This document shows, in pieces, positions 1-7,194 of a stretch of DNA of 15,409 nt. This DNA is from an uncultured Lachnospiraceae bacterium (GTDB taxonomy: Bacteria; Bacillota; Clostridia; Lachnospirales; Lachnospiraceae). Position 1 is the stretch's first letter. Each line of letters starts with the position of its first letter. The stretch spans positions 1-15,409 of the forward strand of contig CAJOLO010000021.1 of NCBI GenBank assembly GCA_905235345.1, given 5' to 3'. The translations under genes were made by a program, and so were the position numbers. The notes under the pieces were generated by a model, which was not told where the DNA came from, did not search any database, and saw nothing but the letters and a program-made list of their open reading frames with translations.

Positions 1-183
1 CTGTTCCCCTAGAAATTCGGGTGTTACTTCCATAATTCCGGTCACGCCTGTAGTATTCTGGGCAGTCAGGGCGGTTATGGCGCTCATGGCATACACACCA
101 TTCGCCATCATGGTCTTGATGTCTGCCTGAATACCTGCTCCGCCGCTGGAATCACTTCCGGCTATTGTCAATGATGTTTTCAT
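1..183 (-). CDS. thiD: ThiD, hydroxymethylpyrimidine (phosphate) kinase, partial
   Basis: Only the first 61 codons are present; the gene continues beyond the left edge. ThiD phosphorylates HMP and HMP-phosphate in the cytoplasm during thiamine diphosphate synthesis. The N-terminus MKTSLTIAGSDSSGGAG followed by IQADIKT is the signature glycine-rich substrate loop of the ThiD/PdxK ribokinase-like fold, and the following stretch (VYAMSAITALTAQNTTGV) also fits the family. The start at 183 is supported by AAAGGCGG on the minus strand, 9 bases upstream. That ribosome binding site lies in the arm of a hairpin (see 195-216). The upstream region is separated from the next gene by an IS110-type element, so the original promoter may have been displaced. 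Family assignment is firm; whether a second domain such as ThiE follows cannot be seen. Confidence 0.9.
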   Translation of the reverse strand, partial: MKTSLTIAGSDSSGGAGIQADIKTMMANGVYAMSAITALTAQNTTGVTGIMEVTPEFLGEQ

Positions 184-194
184 GATTATAAACC

Positions 195-216
195 GCCTTT
201 CCGCGCGGCGAAAGGC
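195..216 (-). promoter_or_regulatory. Hairpin covering the thiD ribosome binding site
   Basis: GCCTTTC at 195-201 pairs perfectly with GAAAGGC at 210-216. On the minus strand the 3' arm contains most of the thiD Shine-Dalgarno (AAAGGCGG), so the folded RNA would hide it. A second weaker hairpin (GGAAAC/GTTTTC with an AAAA loop) lies just upstream. This is the shape of a translational on/off switch, but I see no TPP aptamer core in what remains upstream. It could also simply be a chance GC-rich stem. Confidence 0.4.
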
Positions 217-286
217 ACCAATGGGGTTATGAAAACTTTTGTTTCCTCTCGCTTTGCTTTTTCTATTATCTATTCTTTTTTCCTGA

Positions 287-292
287 TATAAT
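287..292 (+). promoter_or_regulatory. -10 box in the left end of the IS110 element
   Basis: TATAAT is a perfect -10 hexamer and would start RNA near position 299. No good -35 lies 17 bases upstream in the inserted state. This matches the known behaviour of IS110 elements, where the -35 is supplied by the right end after circularisation. The role is inferred by analogy with the IS621 bridge RNA promoter. Confidence 0.4.
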
Positions 293-298
293 TCTCTT

Positions 299-315
299 AT
301 AAGACTGACACACTA
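299..315 (+). repeat. Left imperfect inverted repeat of the IS110 element
   Basis: ATAAGACTGACACACTA here matches, with small gaps, the reverse complement (ATAGACACGACACCTA) of 1776-1791. The pair brackets the non-coding RNA region and the transposase gene, which supports a subterminal inverted repeat. The match is imperfect, so the confidence is moderate. Confidence 0.4.
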
Positions 316-476
316 CAGAACACGTGGAGGTGAGTGGCGGGGCTGTATAGCGGCGACCTCGCATGATTATATGTCGTCGGTCATCCGTTAAGGCATCAAT
401 GAATGGCGCATACCGTAGCCCGTAAACTTATCTCTTCCAAAGTCGTCTCGATTTTGCCGGGTGACCAGTCACTGTC
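299..476 (+). ncRNA. Candidate IS110 bridge RNA
   Basis: This 178-base stretch between the left end and the transposase start has no coding signal but shows structure. The first stem is GUG-GAGGU (324-331) with ACCUC-CAU (356-364, one bulged G), with an inner GCU/AGC stem (342-351). A later hairpin is GUGA-CCAG-UCAC (461-472). GUCGUC occurs twice (373-378 and 442-447), once in each half. IS110-group elements encode a bridge RNA in exactly this place, with a 5' stem-loop, a target-binding loop and a donor-binding loop; the IS621 RNA is about 177 nt. The position, the length and the -10 box fit. I could not assign the guide segments, so the identity rests on context. Confidence 0.5.
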
Positions 477-514
477 AGTTTTATAACTATAATAATTACC
501 AGGAGGTTAATAAG

Positions 515-1774
515 TTGTCTTTTAAAATCATCCGTAAAAAATGCTGTGGACTTGATGTCCACAAAACATGGATCTTTGCCTGTATCGGTATTGCTGATGC
601 AAACGATCGTGTCGAGTATAAGCAGGCTCGTTTCTCTTCCTTCACAAAAGGATTGCAGGAACTGTGTGACTGGCTTGCAAAATACGACTGCAATGATGTT
701 TGCATGGAATCTACCGGCAAGTATTGGATCCCTGTTTTTAACATCCTAGAGAAAAATGACATCTGGGTTACTTTATCTCATCCCAAATATACAAAACCTA
801 TAAAAGGTAACAAGACCGACCGCAAGGATGCTAAATGGATATGTGACCTGTATATGTGTGGTATGACAAAACCATCATTTATTCCACCTGCTGATATCCG
901 CCAACTGCGAGATCTTGTAAGATACCGTTTCAAACTAACCTGTATGATCACAGGTGAAAAGAATCGTGCTCATAACTGTCTTACTGTTTCTAATCTTAAA
1001 CTTGACGAAGTATTCAGCGATATCTTCGGAAAATCATCCCGCTCTATTACAGAATACATTTTGTACCATCCCGGAGAGTATTTTGATGTGGCTCCTTTTG
1101 TACACAGTAAATGCAAGACTCCCATTGAGGAAATCCAGGCTGCTGTTGACGGTGCCATCTCACATGAACAGGCTGTAAAGCTTAGACAGTGCCTCGACCA
1201 CATTGATGAACTCGAAAAGCACAAAGCAGAAATAGAACGGGAAATCTTTCGTCTCAGTGATAAGTACGAAGCTGCTTTAAATTTAATTAGAACAGTTCCC
1301 GGATTTGATAAAAATCCCTTGACCGCTATTCAAGTGCTTTCAGAAATCGGCGGCGATATGTCTGTCTTCCCCACAGCCAAACACCTTGTTTCCTGGGCAG
1401 GATGCTGTCCCCGCAATGACCAAAGCAACAAAAAAATCAAATCCACTAGGATTTCCCGTGCCGGTTCTTATTTTAAACCAGTTCTGGTACAAATTGCAAA
1501 TGCTATTATCCATTCCAAGAAACATCCTGAATTTACAGAACGTTACAGACGTATAAAAGCACGTCGTGGTCATAAGAAAGCCATAATCGCCATCTGTCGT
1601 ATGTTCCTGACCGCTATCTGGCACATACTATCAGATCTGACGCCATATACGCCGGATGGTTTTCTTGAATCACATCCTGTGAACAAATCAAAAGAGCTTA
1701 CTGTTTTACAGGCACTTAGTCTGCTCAAACAACGAGGATATACTATAAAAGATGAATCCGTTACAGTATCCTGA
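515..1774 (+). CDS. IS110-family transposase (DEDD recombinase)
   Basis: A 419-residue protein from the TTG at 515, chosen because AGGAGG at 501-506 sits 8 bases upstream. An in-frame GTG at 461 lies in the presumed RNA hairpin and has no such site. The N-terminal RuvC-like domain shows GLDVHK (D14), ESTGKY (E65) and KTDRKDA (D102, D105), the DEDD metal-binding set. A helical middle part (about residues 220-255) is likely coiled coil. The C-terminal transposase-20 domain has PGF..LTA..VLSEIG and CPRNDQSNKK, where S304 is the expected nucleophilic serine. Length and all catalytic residues are intact, so the enzyme is probably active. IS110 enzymes use an element-encoded bridge RNA to choose donor and target. 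A subgroup assignment would need a database comparison. Confidence 0.93.
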   Translation: MSFKIIRKKCCGLDVHKTWIFACIGIADANDRVEYKQARFSSFTKGLQELCDWLAKYDCNDVCMESTGKYWIPVFNILEKNDIWVTLSHPKYTKPIKGNKTDRKDAKWICDLYMCGMTKPSFIPPADIRQLRDLVRYRFKLTCMITGEKNRAHNCLTVSNLKLDEVFSDIFGKSSRSITEYILYHPGEYFDVAPFVHSKCKTPIEEIQAAVDGAISHEQAVKLRQCLDHIDELEKHKAEIEREIFRLSDKYEAALNLIRTVPGFDKNPLTAIQVLSEIGGDMSVFPTAKHLVSWAGCCPRNDQSNKKIKSTRISRAGSYFKPVLVQIANAIIHSKKHPEFTERYRRIKARRGHKKAIIAICRMFLTAIWHILSDLTPYTPDGFLESHPVNKSKELTVLQALSLLKQRGYTIKDESVTVS

Positions 1775-1775
1775 T

Positions 1776-1791
1776 TAGGTGTCGTGTCTAT
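1776..1791 (+). repeat. Right imperfect inverted repeat of the IS110 element
   Basis: TAGGTGTCGTGTCTAT starts two bases after the transposase stop and is the partner of 299-315 (shared GAC and GACAC blocks with CTA at the inner edge). See the left repeat for limits of this call. Confidence 0.4.
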
Positions 1792-1801
1792 ATTAATTTT
1801 T

Positions 1802-1821
1802 AAGCCACCTCATGATGGCTT
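1802..1821. terminator. Small hairpin after the transposase gene
   Basis: AAGCCA at 1802-1807 pairs with TGGCTT at 1816-1821 around an 8-base loop. It is preceded by ATTTTT and followed by GTTTGTGTT on the plus strand. It could end transposase transcription or shield the element from the glycosidase transcript coming from the right. The stem is short and the U-tract is interrupted, so this is a weak terminator at best. Confidence 0.35.
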
Positions 1822-1935
1822 GTTTGTGTTGCCATAAAATGTTTCTCTACCCACTACGTTTCGTTTTCAAACTTTTTCACATCCCAAAAAATCAGATCAG
1901 CTGTCACTGGAGAGTAAAAGCTTTGATCGTATCAA

Positions 1936-4053
1936 TCACTCTGCCTTCAACACCACCGCAGAAATCTTAGGAGAAATCTTAGGCACGGAAATGTGAAGCT
2001 GACTCCCTTCCACCTTATATAACTTAGGCTCCATAATGTATGACTCTTCAGTCGTTAGAATAAGCTGTCTCATTGTTGTCCCATCCAGGATGCCTAATCT
2101 TGCAACATCAAGTGCAAGCTGTACCTCCTCATAATTGTTGTTAAGCACGACTACGATCTTGTCATGTCTGTTAAAACGCCCATAGGCGATCACTTTATGT
2201 GCACCGTATATGAACATAACAGATCCGCGCTTTAATACATCGTTCTCCTTATGAATCTTTATTATATCCCTATGGAACAGTATAAGATCCCTGTCTTCCT
2301 GCCCCCAAGGATATGTGCGACGGTTATCCGGATCTGTCCATCCGCAAAGTCCCGCCTCGTCTCCGTAATAAATGGTTGGAGCTCCGGGCCATGTCATCTG
2401 AAATACAACAGCCTCACGAAACACTCCTTTATTAACATTCTCATTAGCCGCTTCAGGTCCCAATGTATGGGTTCTTCCAACACGCCTGTTAGTTCTTGTA
2501 AGGAATCTTGAATGATCATGGTTTGAAAGTTCATTCATTGAAACCTCAAGGGACTGCTGGTGAAAACGACTCATATGATGACGGAGTGAACCTATAAATA
2601 CATCATGATTACCGAGAAGATCCCCTCGGAATTCATCTGAATGCTTCTCCACTCCTGTTAAAAACCACGTGATCGGCTCCATAAATGCATCATAATTCAT
2701 GACTGTATCCCACTGGTCACCGGTAAGCCAGCTATGCGGATCACCATAGTGCTCTGCAAGAATTATCGCATTAGGATTAGCCTCCTTAACCACACGTCTG
2801 AAATCTCTCCAAAAATGATGATTGAATTCCTCGGAATGGCCTAAATCCGCAGCCACATCGAGACGCCATCCATCCGCATTAAAAGGAGGCGATACCCATT
2901 TCTTAGCTATCTGTAATATATATTTGTAAAGCTCATCTGATTCCTCATAATTAAGCTTTGGCAACGTATCGTGTCCCCACCAGCCGTCATAGCTTCCGTT
3001 ATACGGCCATGCATGTTCATCATAGAACCTGAAAAAGCTCCTATAAGGACTATCCGCCGACGGATAGGCACCCGGCTCGTAGCCTTCCTGTCCTTCGTAT
3101 ATAAGTTCTCTGTCCAACCATTTATTAAACGAACCGCAATGGTTAAAGACTCCGTCGAGAATGATCTTCATACCCCTTTTATGGATCTCTTCAACAAGCC
3201 GTATAAACAATTCATTACTTGCCTCAAGATTCTCCTTATTAGTCACACGATCAATATACCGGGTAGAGTTCTTATTTATCCTGTCGCCATTCTCAAGTAC
3301 CTTACCATCATCCTTCACAATGCATCCAAAATGCGGATCGATATAGTCATAATCCTGAATGTCGTACTTGTGATTTGACGGAGACACAAAGATAGGATTT
3401 AAGTAAAGCACCTCTACTCCCAAATCCTGAAGATAATCCAGCTTATTCATAACCCCCTGCAGGTCACCGCCGTAAAAACATCTTACATCCATCGCATCAG
3501 GATATTTCTTCCAATCCTTTACCTGTATCGAAAAATCTCCTATATAGAAATATTCATTATCTAATACATCATTACTTTGATCACCGTTACAGAAACGATC
3601 CACATAAATCTGGTACATTACAGCACCCTTAGCCCAATCAGGAGTTTTAAAGCCCGGCATGATTGAAAAGTTATAATTCGGATTAACCTCAGTCTGCACC
3701 CCGATCTTGTTATAATAACACACAGTATTACCTGAGATAATCTCATAATAATACTCTACATATTCTTTCGTGACAGGAGGAAGTACCGTCTCATAATAAT
3801 CGAATGATGTGTCTGTCTCGCCCACCTTCATCTCAAACCTGTCGCCGTCACAGACAAGATAGACATGATCAACATTACTCTTGGCAGTGCGGAATTTGAG
3901 TGTGATGGAATCCCCTGGCATAGGTTCTGCCGGAATCCTGTAATCGCCCGTACCGTCTGCAAAAAGGGCTTCGGGACAGATTGCAGGTTTATTCTGAAAA
4001 ACATATGTCTGAATCTTCTGTGCTTTTGTAAAGCTTCTAAATGAATAACCCAT
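1936..4053 (-). CDS. Cytoplasmic GH13 alpha-glycosidase (neopullulanase / cyclomaltodextrinase type)
   Basis: 705 residues with no signal peptide, so it acts on imported maltooligosaccharides or cyclodextrins inside the cell. Residues about 1-130 form a beta-rich N-terminal module as in neopullulanases. The catalytic barrel begins near VMYQIYVDRFCNGD (145-158). Conserved regions are all present: I, D300-GVFNH305; II, GWRLD399 (nucleophile); III, E434 in ILAEHYGD (acid/base); IV, NHD511-513 (transition-state stabiliser). Region V is LPKLN (364-368), like the MPKLN of neopullulanases and cyclomaltodextrinases. The beta-sandwich C-domain follows from about 600. The start at 4053 is preceded by GGGAGG with a rather long 12-base spacing. 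It has its own promoter and stands alone, not in a sugar operon. GH13 family and activity are secure; the exact substrate is not. Confidence 0.92.
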   Translation of the reverse strand: MGYSFRSFTKAQKIQTYVFQNKPAICPEALFADGTGDYRIPAEPMPGDSITLKFRTAKSNVDHVYLVCDGDRFEMKVGETDTSFDYYETVLPPVTKEYVEYYYEIISGNTVCYYNKIGVQTEVNPNYNFSIMPGFKTPDWAKGAVMYQIYVDRFCNGDQSNDVLDNEYFYIGDFSIQVKDWKKYPDAMDVRCFYGGDLQGVMNKLDYLQDLGVEVLYLNPIFVSPSNHKYDIQDYDYIDPHFGCIVKDDGKVLENGDRINKNSTRYIDRVTNKENLEASNELFIRLVEEIHKRGMKIILDGVFNHCGSFNKWLDRELIYEGQEGYEPGAYPSADSPYRSFFRFYDEHAWPYNGSYDGWWGHDTLPKLNYEESDELYKYILQIAKKWVSPPFNADGWRLDVAADLGHSEEFNHHFWRDFRRVVKEANPNAIILAEHYGDPHSWLTGDQWDTVMNYDAFMEPITWFLTGVEKHSDEFRGDLLGNHDVFIGSLRHHMSRFHQQSLEVSMNELSNHDHSRFLTRTNRRVGRTHTLGPEAANENVNKGVFREAVVFQMTWPGAPTIYYGDEAGLCGWTDPDNRRTYPWGQEDRDLILFHRDIIKIHKENDVLKRGSVMFIYGAHKVIAYGRFNRHDKIVVVLNNNYEEVQLALDVARLGILDGTTMRQLILTTEESYIMEPKLYKVEGSQLHISVPKISPKISAVVLKAE

Positions 4054-4088
4054 TATATATCAAAACCTCCCGGGAAATGCTTATTAAT

Positions 4089-4117
4089 ATTGTAACTTAT
4101 TATCAGGGATATATCAA
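4089..4117 (-). promoter_or_regulatory. Sigma-A promoter of the GH13 gene
   Basis: On the minus strand, TTGATA (4117-4112) and TACAAT (4094-4089) are separated by exactly 17 bases. RNA would start near 4082, giving a leader of about 30 bases that contains the GGGAGG ribosome binding site. No other good promoter is seen closer to the gene. Confidence 0.7.
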
Positions 4118-4132
4118 GATAGTTTATGAAAT

Positions 4133-4154
4133 CCGGTACAGATATGATTACCGG
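4133..4154. promoter_or_regulatory. Inverted repeat upstream of the GH13 promoter (possible operator)
   Basis: CCGGTA (4133-4138) and TACCGG (4149-4154) form a perfect 6-bp inverted repeat with a 10-base spacer, 15 bases upstream of the -35 box. The spacing of the half-sites (16 bp centre to centre) puts them near the same DNA face. An activator or repressor site for sugar control is plausible; no known consensus was recognised. Confidence 0.35.
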
Positions 4155-4215
4155 CCCGCTCCGATTGTACACAGTAAATCTGCCGGAAGCTTTACGCATA
4201 TTATTCATACAATGC

Positions 4216-4251
4216 GAAAAGGACAGCCATTTCCGATCGACTGTCCTTTTC
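4216..4251. terminator. Bidirectional intrinsic terminator
   Basis: GAAAAGGACAG (4216-4226) pairs perfectly over 11 bp with CTGTCCTTTTC (4241-4251); the loop is 14 bases. The layout AAAA-GGACAG-loop-CTGTCC-TTTT works in both directions, although each U-tract is only four bases. It isolates the GH13 promoter from transcription out of the upstream ftsH side. Confidence 0.6.
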
Positions 4252-4608
4252 TGGAGAAGGTATTTTTTTGTTACTTATGGGGTGTAGCAAAAAAACTATA
4301 TAATGTATTGGGGGGGTTACAAGTATTATTATATGTATTTTTGTCCGAAAGTGTTCACAAACAATCATTTTTTTTTGAATTTCTTTTGTGCAATTAGTCA
4401 AATGACCTTGTTTGGTGTTCTCAAAAAAGGCTTGTTTTTGTCTATATTGTCTTATTATCTTTCTCCAACTTGTGCTTTTTACAACAAAATGTGGTGACAG
4501 GGTAATCACAGCACAACTTTTTGTGTATTTTGTATGTTTTCACACAATTTACTGTGCAATTGTTAATGCTATTGATTGACAGAGGACAGGAGATTTCTCC
4601 GGCTAAGC
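4252..4608. other. AT-rich gene-free stretch between two terminators
   Basis: No convincing gene is seen here. The stretch is rich in A- and T-tracts and has one run of seven G (4310-4316). GCACA/TGTGC words recur between 4388 and 4556. Possible reading frames (for example minus 4201-4509) run through the terminator hairpin, lack a ribosome binding site and have no recognisable protein features. A small RNA gene is possible because the stretch is flanked by a terminator on each side, but no known RNA family core was recognised. Confidence 0.4.
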
Positions 4609-4648
4609 AAAAAAAGCGCTTACATGCCAAAATACAGTAAACGCTTTT
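4609..4648 (-). terminator. Intrinsic terminator of the ftsH operon
   Basis: On the minus strand AAAAGCGTTTAC (4648-4637) pairs with GTAAGCGCTTTT (4623-4612) over 12 positions with one G-U pair, around a 13-base loop, and runs into seven T (4615-4609). It lies about 100 bases after the ftsH stop, so it most likely ends the spoIIE-tilS-hpt-ftsH transcript. Confidence 0.85.
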
Positions 4649-4750
4649 AACTCTTCATCCTTCGATACCCGAAAGCTATCAGATAGAAATATCGTCAGAA
4701 TTGATTCACATTACACATCAGTAACGCATGAAACATACTTGAATCCACAA

Positions 4751-6586
4751 TTACACAAACAACGATTCGAATTCCTCTCTGTCGATTCTCTCCTTCTCAA
4801 GAAGACGCTCAGCACATTTATGAAGAACATCTACATGCTCCTCTAAGATATGACGTGCTTCAGCATAACACTCATCAATAATACGCTTAACCTCTTTGTC
4901 AATAGCTGACGCCGTTGCTTCACCAAGCATCCTCTGGTGTCCGATATCACGTCCGACAAATGTCTCTTCCTCATTATCTGTCTCATAATTGATAAGTCCA
5001 AGTTCCTCAGACATACCGTACTTAACGACCATGGCACGTGCTGCTGCTGTTGCCTGCTTGATATCCTGGGATGCACCTGTTGTGATATCGTCCATTATCA
5101 TCTCCTCAGCAATACGTCCGCCAAGACTTACCTTTATATCCTGAAGTATCTTGCCCTTTGTATTGAATACATTATCATTCTCCGGAAGCGGCATTGTATA
5201 ACCGGCAGCACCTTCTCCTGTAGGGATAATGGATACCGTATATACAGGACCGACACCTTCCAGCAAATGGAACAGTATTGCGTGTCCCGACTCATGATAT
5301 GCCGTGATTCTGCGCTCTTTCTCAGGAACGAGACGTGATTTTCTCTCAGTACCGATACCCACCTTGATAAATGCCTTATCTATATCTGACTTAATAATAA
5401 ACTGACGGCTGTTCTTTGCTGCATTGATTGCTGATTCATTCATAAGGTTTTCAAGGTCTGCTCCCGCAAAACCGGCTGTCGTTCTTGCAATCTCACGAAG
5501 ATCAACATCCTCGGCAAGCTTCTTATTCCTTGTATGAACCTTCAATATATCTTCTCTTCCCTGAACATCAGGTCTGGTAACAGCTATCTTTCTGTCAAAA
5601 CGTCCCGGACGCAATATTGCGGGATCAAGGATATCGACACGGTTAGTTGCCGCCATAACAATGATACCCTCATTGACATTGAAACCATCCATCTCAACAA
5701 GCATCTGATTAAGGGTCTGCTCCCTTTCATCATGACCACCGCCAAGACCTGAACCTCTCCGCCTTGCCACTGCATCAATCTCGTCTATAAATACAATACA
5801 TGGCGCATTCTTCTTAGCCTCTGCAAACAAATCTCTCACACGTGATGCACCGACACCGACAAACATCTCTACAAAGTCAGATCCTGATATAGAGAAAAAC
5901 GGCACCTTCGCCTCTCCGGCAACGGCCTTGGCAAGCAATGTCTTACCTGTTCCCGGAGGTCCCACAAGAATTATTCCCTTAGGAATTCTTGCACCAAGTT
6001 CAACATATTTTGAAGGATTTTTGAGGAAATCCACAACCTCTGCCAGATCCTCCTTCTCTTCCCTAAGCCCTGCCACATCATCAAAGGTCATCTTATTATC
6101 AGCCTCGGACGTCATCTGTGCACGGCTTCTTCCAAAGTTCATCATAGAACCGCCACCGCCGCCGGCACCCTGGGCTCCCGCTGTCATCATGATCACAATG
6201 ATGATCGCAAGCATACCGAGCAGATACGGCAAGATACGTTCTATCAGACTCGGCCGCACAACATCACTCATCTCAAAATCAACATTAAGATTCTCGGATT
6301 CAACAATCTCATTATATAAATTCTTAAAATCATTAACATCTGTAACGTAAAATCTTACATTCCTTCTATCTTTCAGGGTTATCTCGACCGTACCTGTAGG
6401 AACCTCTGCATTCTGCTGTACATAAACATTCCTGATATTCCCGGCTCTCATATCTTCTTCAAAAGAAGTTTCTGTGTAGCTTAAATCGACATTCTTACTA
6501 TTACCCTGAATAAGTGTCAGAACTCCAAAGATGATCAGAAACAACACCAAATAGGAGATAAGACTCCTTTTCATATTCTTGTTCAT
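4751..6586 (-). CDS. ftsH: FtsH, membrane-bound ATP-dependent zinc metalloprotease
   Basis: 611 residues. FtsH is a hexameric AAA+ protease that pulls out and degrades unneeded or damaged membrane proteins and some regulators. Two membrane helices are visible (about 9-27 and 117-137), bracketing an extracytoplasmic domain. A Gly-rich linker follows, then the AAA+ module: Walker A GPPGTGKT (209-216), pore loop MFVG (241-244), Walker B IVFIDEID (264-271) and the second region of homology with the arginine fingers (about 313-332). The zinc site is HESGH (431-435), with D508 in TTGASQD as the third ligand. Length is normal for Firmicutes. AAAGGAG lies just upstream of the start, and only 15 bases separate it from hpt, so the two are co-transcribed. 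In Bacillus, loss of FtsH impairs sporulation, which suits this neighbourhood. Confidence 0.98.
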   Translation of the reverse strand: MNKNMKRSLISYLVLFLIIFGVLTLIQGNSKNVDLSYTETSFEEDMRAGNIRNVYVQQNAEVPTGTVEITLKDRRNVRFYVTDVNDFKNLYNEIVESENLNVDFEMSDVVRPSLIERILPYLLGMLAIIIVIMMTAGAQGAGGGGGSMMNFGRSRAQMTSEADNKMTFDDVAGLREEKEDLAEVVDFLKNPSKYVELGARIPKGIILVGPPGTGKTLLAKAVAGEAKVPFFSISGSDFVEMFVGVGASRVRDLFAEAKKNAPCIVFIDEIDAVARRRGSGLGGGHDEREQTLNQMLVEMDGFNVNEGIIVMAATNRVDILDPAILRPGRFDRKIAVTRPDVQGREDILKVHTRNKKLAEDVDLREIARTTAGFAGADLENLMNESAINAAKNSRQFIIKSDIDKAFIKVGIGTERKSRLVPEKERRITAYHESGHAILFHLLEGVGPVYTVSIIPTGEGAAGYTMPLPENDNVFNTKGKILQDIKVSLGGRIAEEMIMDDITTGASQDIKQATAAARAMVVKYGMSEELGLINYETDNEEETFVGRDIGHQRMLGEATASAIDKEVKRIIDECYAEARHILEEHVDVLHKCAERLLEKERIDREEFESLFV

Positions 6587-6601
6587 TTATATATATCTCC
6601 T

Positions 6602-7132
6602 TTACTGCTCTATCACAATCTCACCCACATAAGGGAGATTTCTGTGCTTTTGTGAATAGTCAAGTCCATATCCTACAACAAATTTATCGGGGATTTCAAA
6701 TCCAACATAATCAGCCTTTATACCCGCTTCATGATTATCCTTCTTGTCAAGCAAGGTTATTATCTTAAGTGACTGAGGCATTCTCGCCTTAAGAAGAATT
6801 CCCAGATTATATAAAGTTACTCCCGAGTCAAGAACATCCTCAACAATAAGCACATCCTTATCATATATATCCTCGTCAAGTTCCTTCTTAACCGTAATAT
6901 CTCCGGCTGAGACCATTCCGTCTCCATAAGATGAAACTGCCATAAAATCCATAGTGACCGGCATAGTTAACTGCTTTGCCAGTTCACAGGCAAAGAACAC
7001 GCTTCCCTTCAATATAACAACAAGATGAAGCTCCTTCCCGGCATAATCTTTGTTAAGCTGTTCGGCAAGTTCGCTAATCCTTACTTTAAGCTCTTCCTCT
7101 GAGATCAATTCAACGATATGATAATCTTCCAT
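6602..7132 (-). CDS. hpt: Hypoxanthine(-guanine) phosphoribosyltransferase
   Basis: 176 residues from the ATG at 7132, chosen because AAAGGAG lies 6 bases upstream. A longer in-frame reading to 7189 has no ribosome binding site and adds an unconserved tail. The enzyme joins hypoxanthine or guanine to PRPP for purine salvage in the cytoplasm. The PRPP-binding signature VLIVEDVLDSGVTL spans 94-107 with the acidic pair E98-D99; LKGS (41-44) is the PPi-binding loop; SSYGDGM (67-73) belongs to the flexible catalytic loop. C-terminal VGYGLDYSQKHRNLPYVG is the usual purine-binding end. It lies between tilS and ftsH, the conserved Firmicutes order. Confidence 0.97.
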   Translation of the reverse strand: MEDYHIVELISEEELKVRISELAEQLNKDYAGKELHLVVILKGSVFFACELAKQLTMPVTMDFMAVSSYGDGMVSAGDITVKKELDEDIYDKDVLIVEDVLDSGVTLYNLGILLKARMPQSLKIITLLDKKDNHEAGIKADYVGFEIPDKFVVGYGLDYSQKHRNLPYVGEIVIEQ

Positions 7133-7194
7133 AGCGCTCTCCTTTGTATTTATTGCAATATATTCTAGACTTTCCCGCCCCACCTGCACATTGC

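Larger units (their letters stand above)
281..1848 (+). mobile_element. IS110-family insertion sequence (ends approximate)
   Basis: The element is recognised by its transposase gene (515-1774), a roughly 200-base non-coding left part and a short right part, the layout of IS110-group elements. Inside the ends are imperfect inverted repeats at 299-315 and 1776-1791. The outer limits given here are a model: they place a TC dinucleotide at both ends (281-282 and 1846-1847), and joining right end to left end would build a promoter TTGCCA-17-TATAAT. The minimum extent supported by the inverted repeats is 299-1791. IS110 elements usually make no or very short target duplications, so the ends cannot be fixed without an empty-site sequence. 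Confidence 0.55.

Noticed and set aside
184..300. TPP riboswitch before thiD
   Set aside because: Looked for the conserved CTGAGA and CCTGATCTGG-type cores on the minus strand here and on the far side of the IS; only a loose CTGATCTG match was seen at about 1892-1899, without the rest.
461..514. GTG start of the IS110 transposase at 461
   Set aside because: The 18 extra residues are not family-like, the GTG lies in the RNA hairpin and AGGAGG is placed for the TTG at 515.
970..1224. Antisense frames inside the IS110 transposase gene (also 496-762 and 1340-1624)
   Set aside because: They are shadows of the transposase codons without start signals or domain patterns.
4041..4397. 118-codon plus-strand frame over the GH13 promoter region
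   Set aside because: It overlaps the GH13 start, the promoter and the terminator hairpin, with no recognisable domain.
4201..4509. 102-codon minus-strand frame upstream of the GH13 gene
   Set aside because: It runs into the two-way terminator, has no ribosome binding site and no protein-like pattern.
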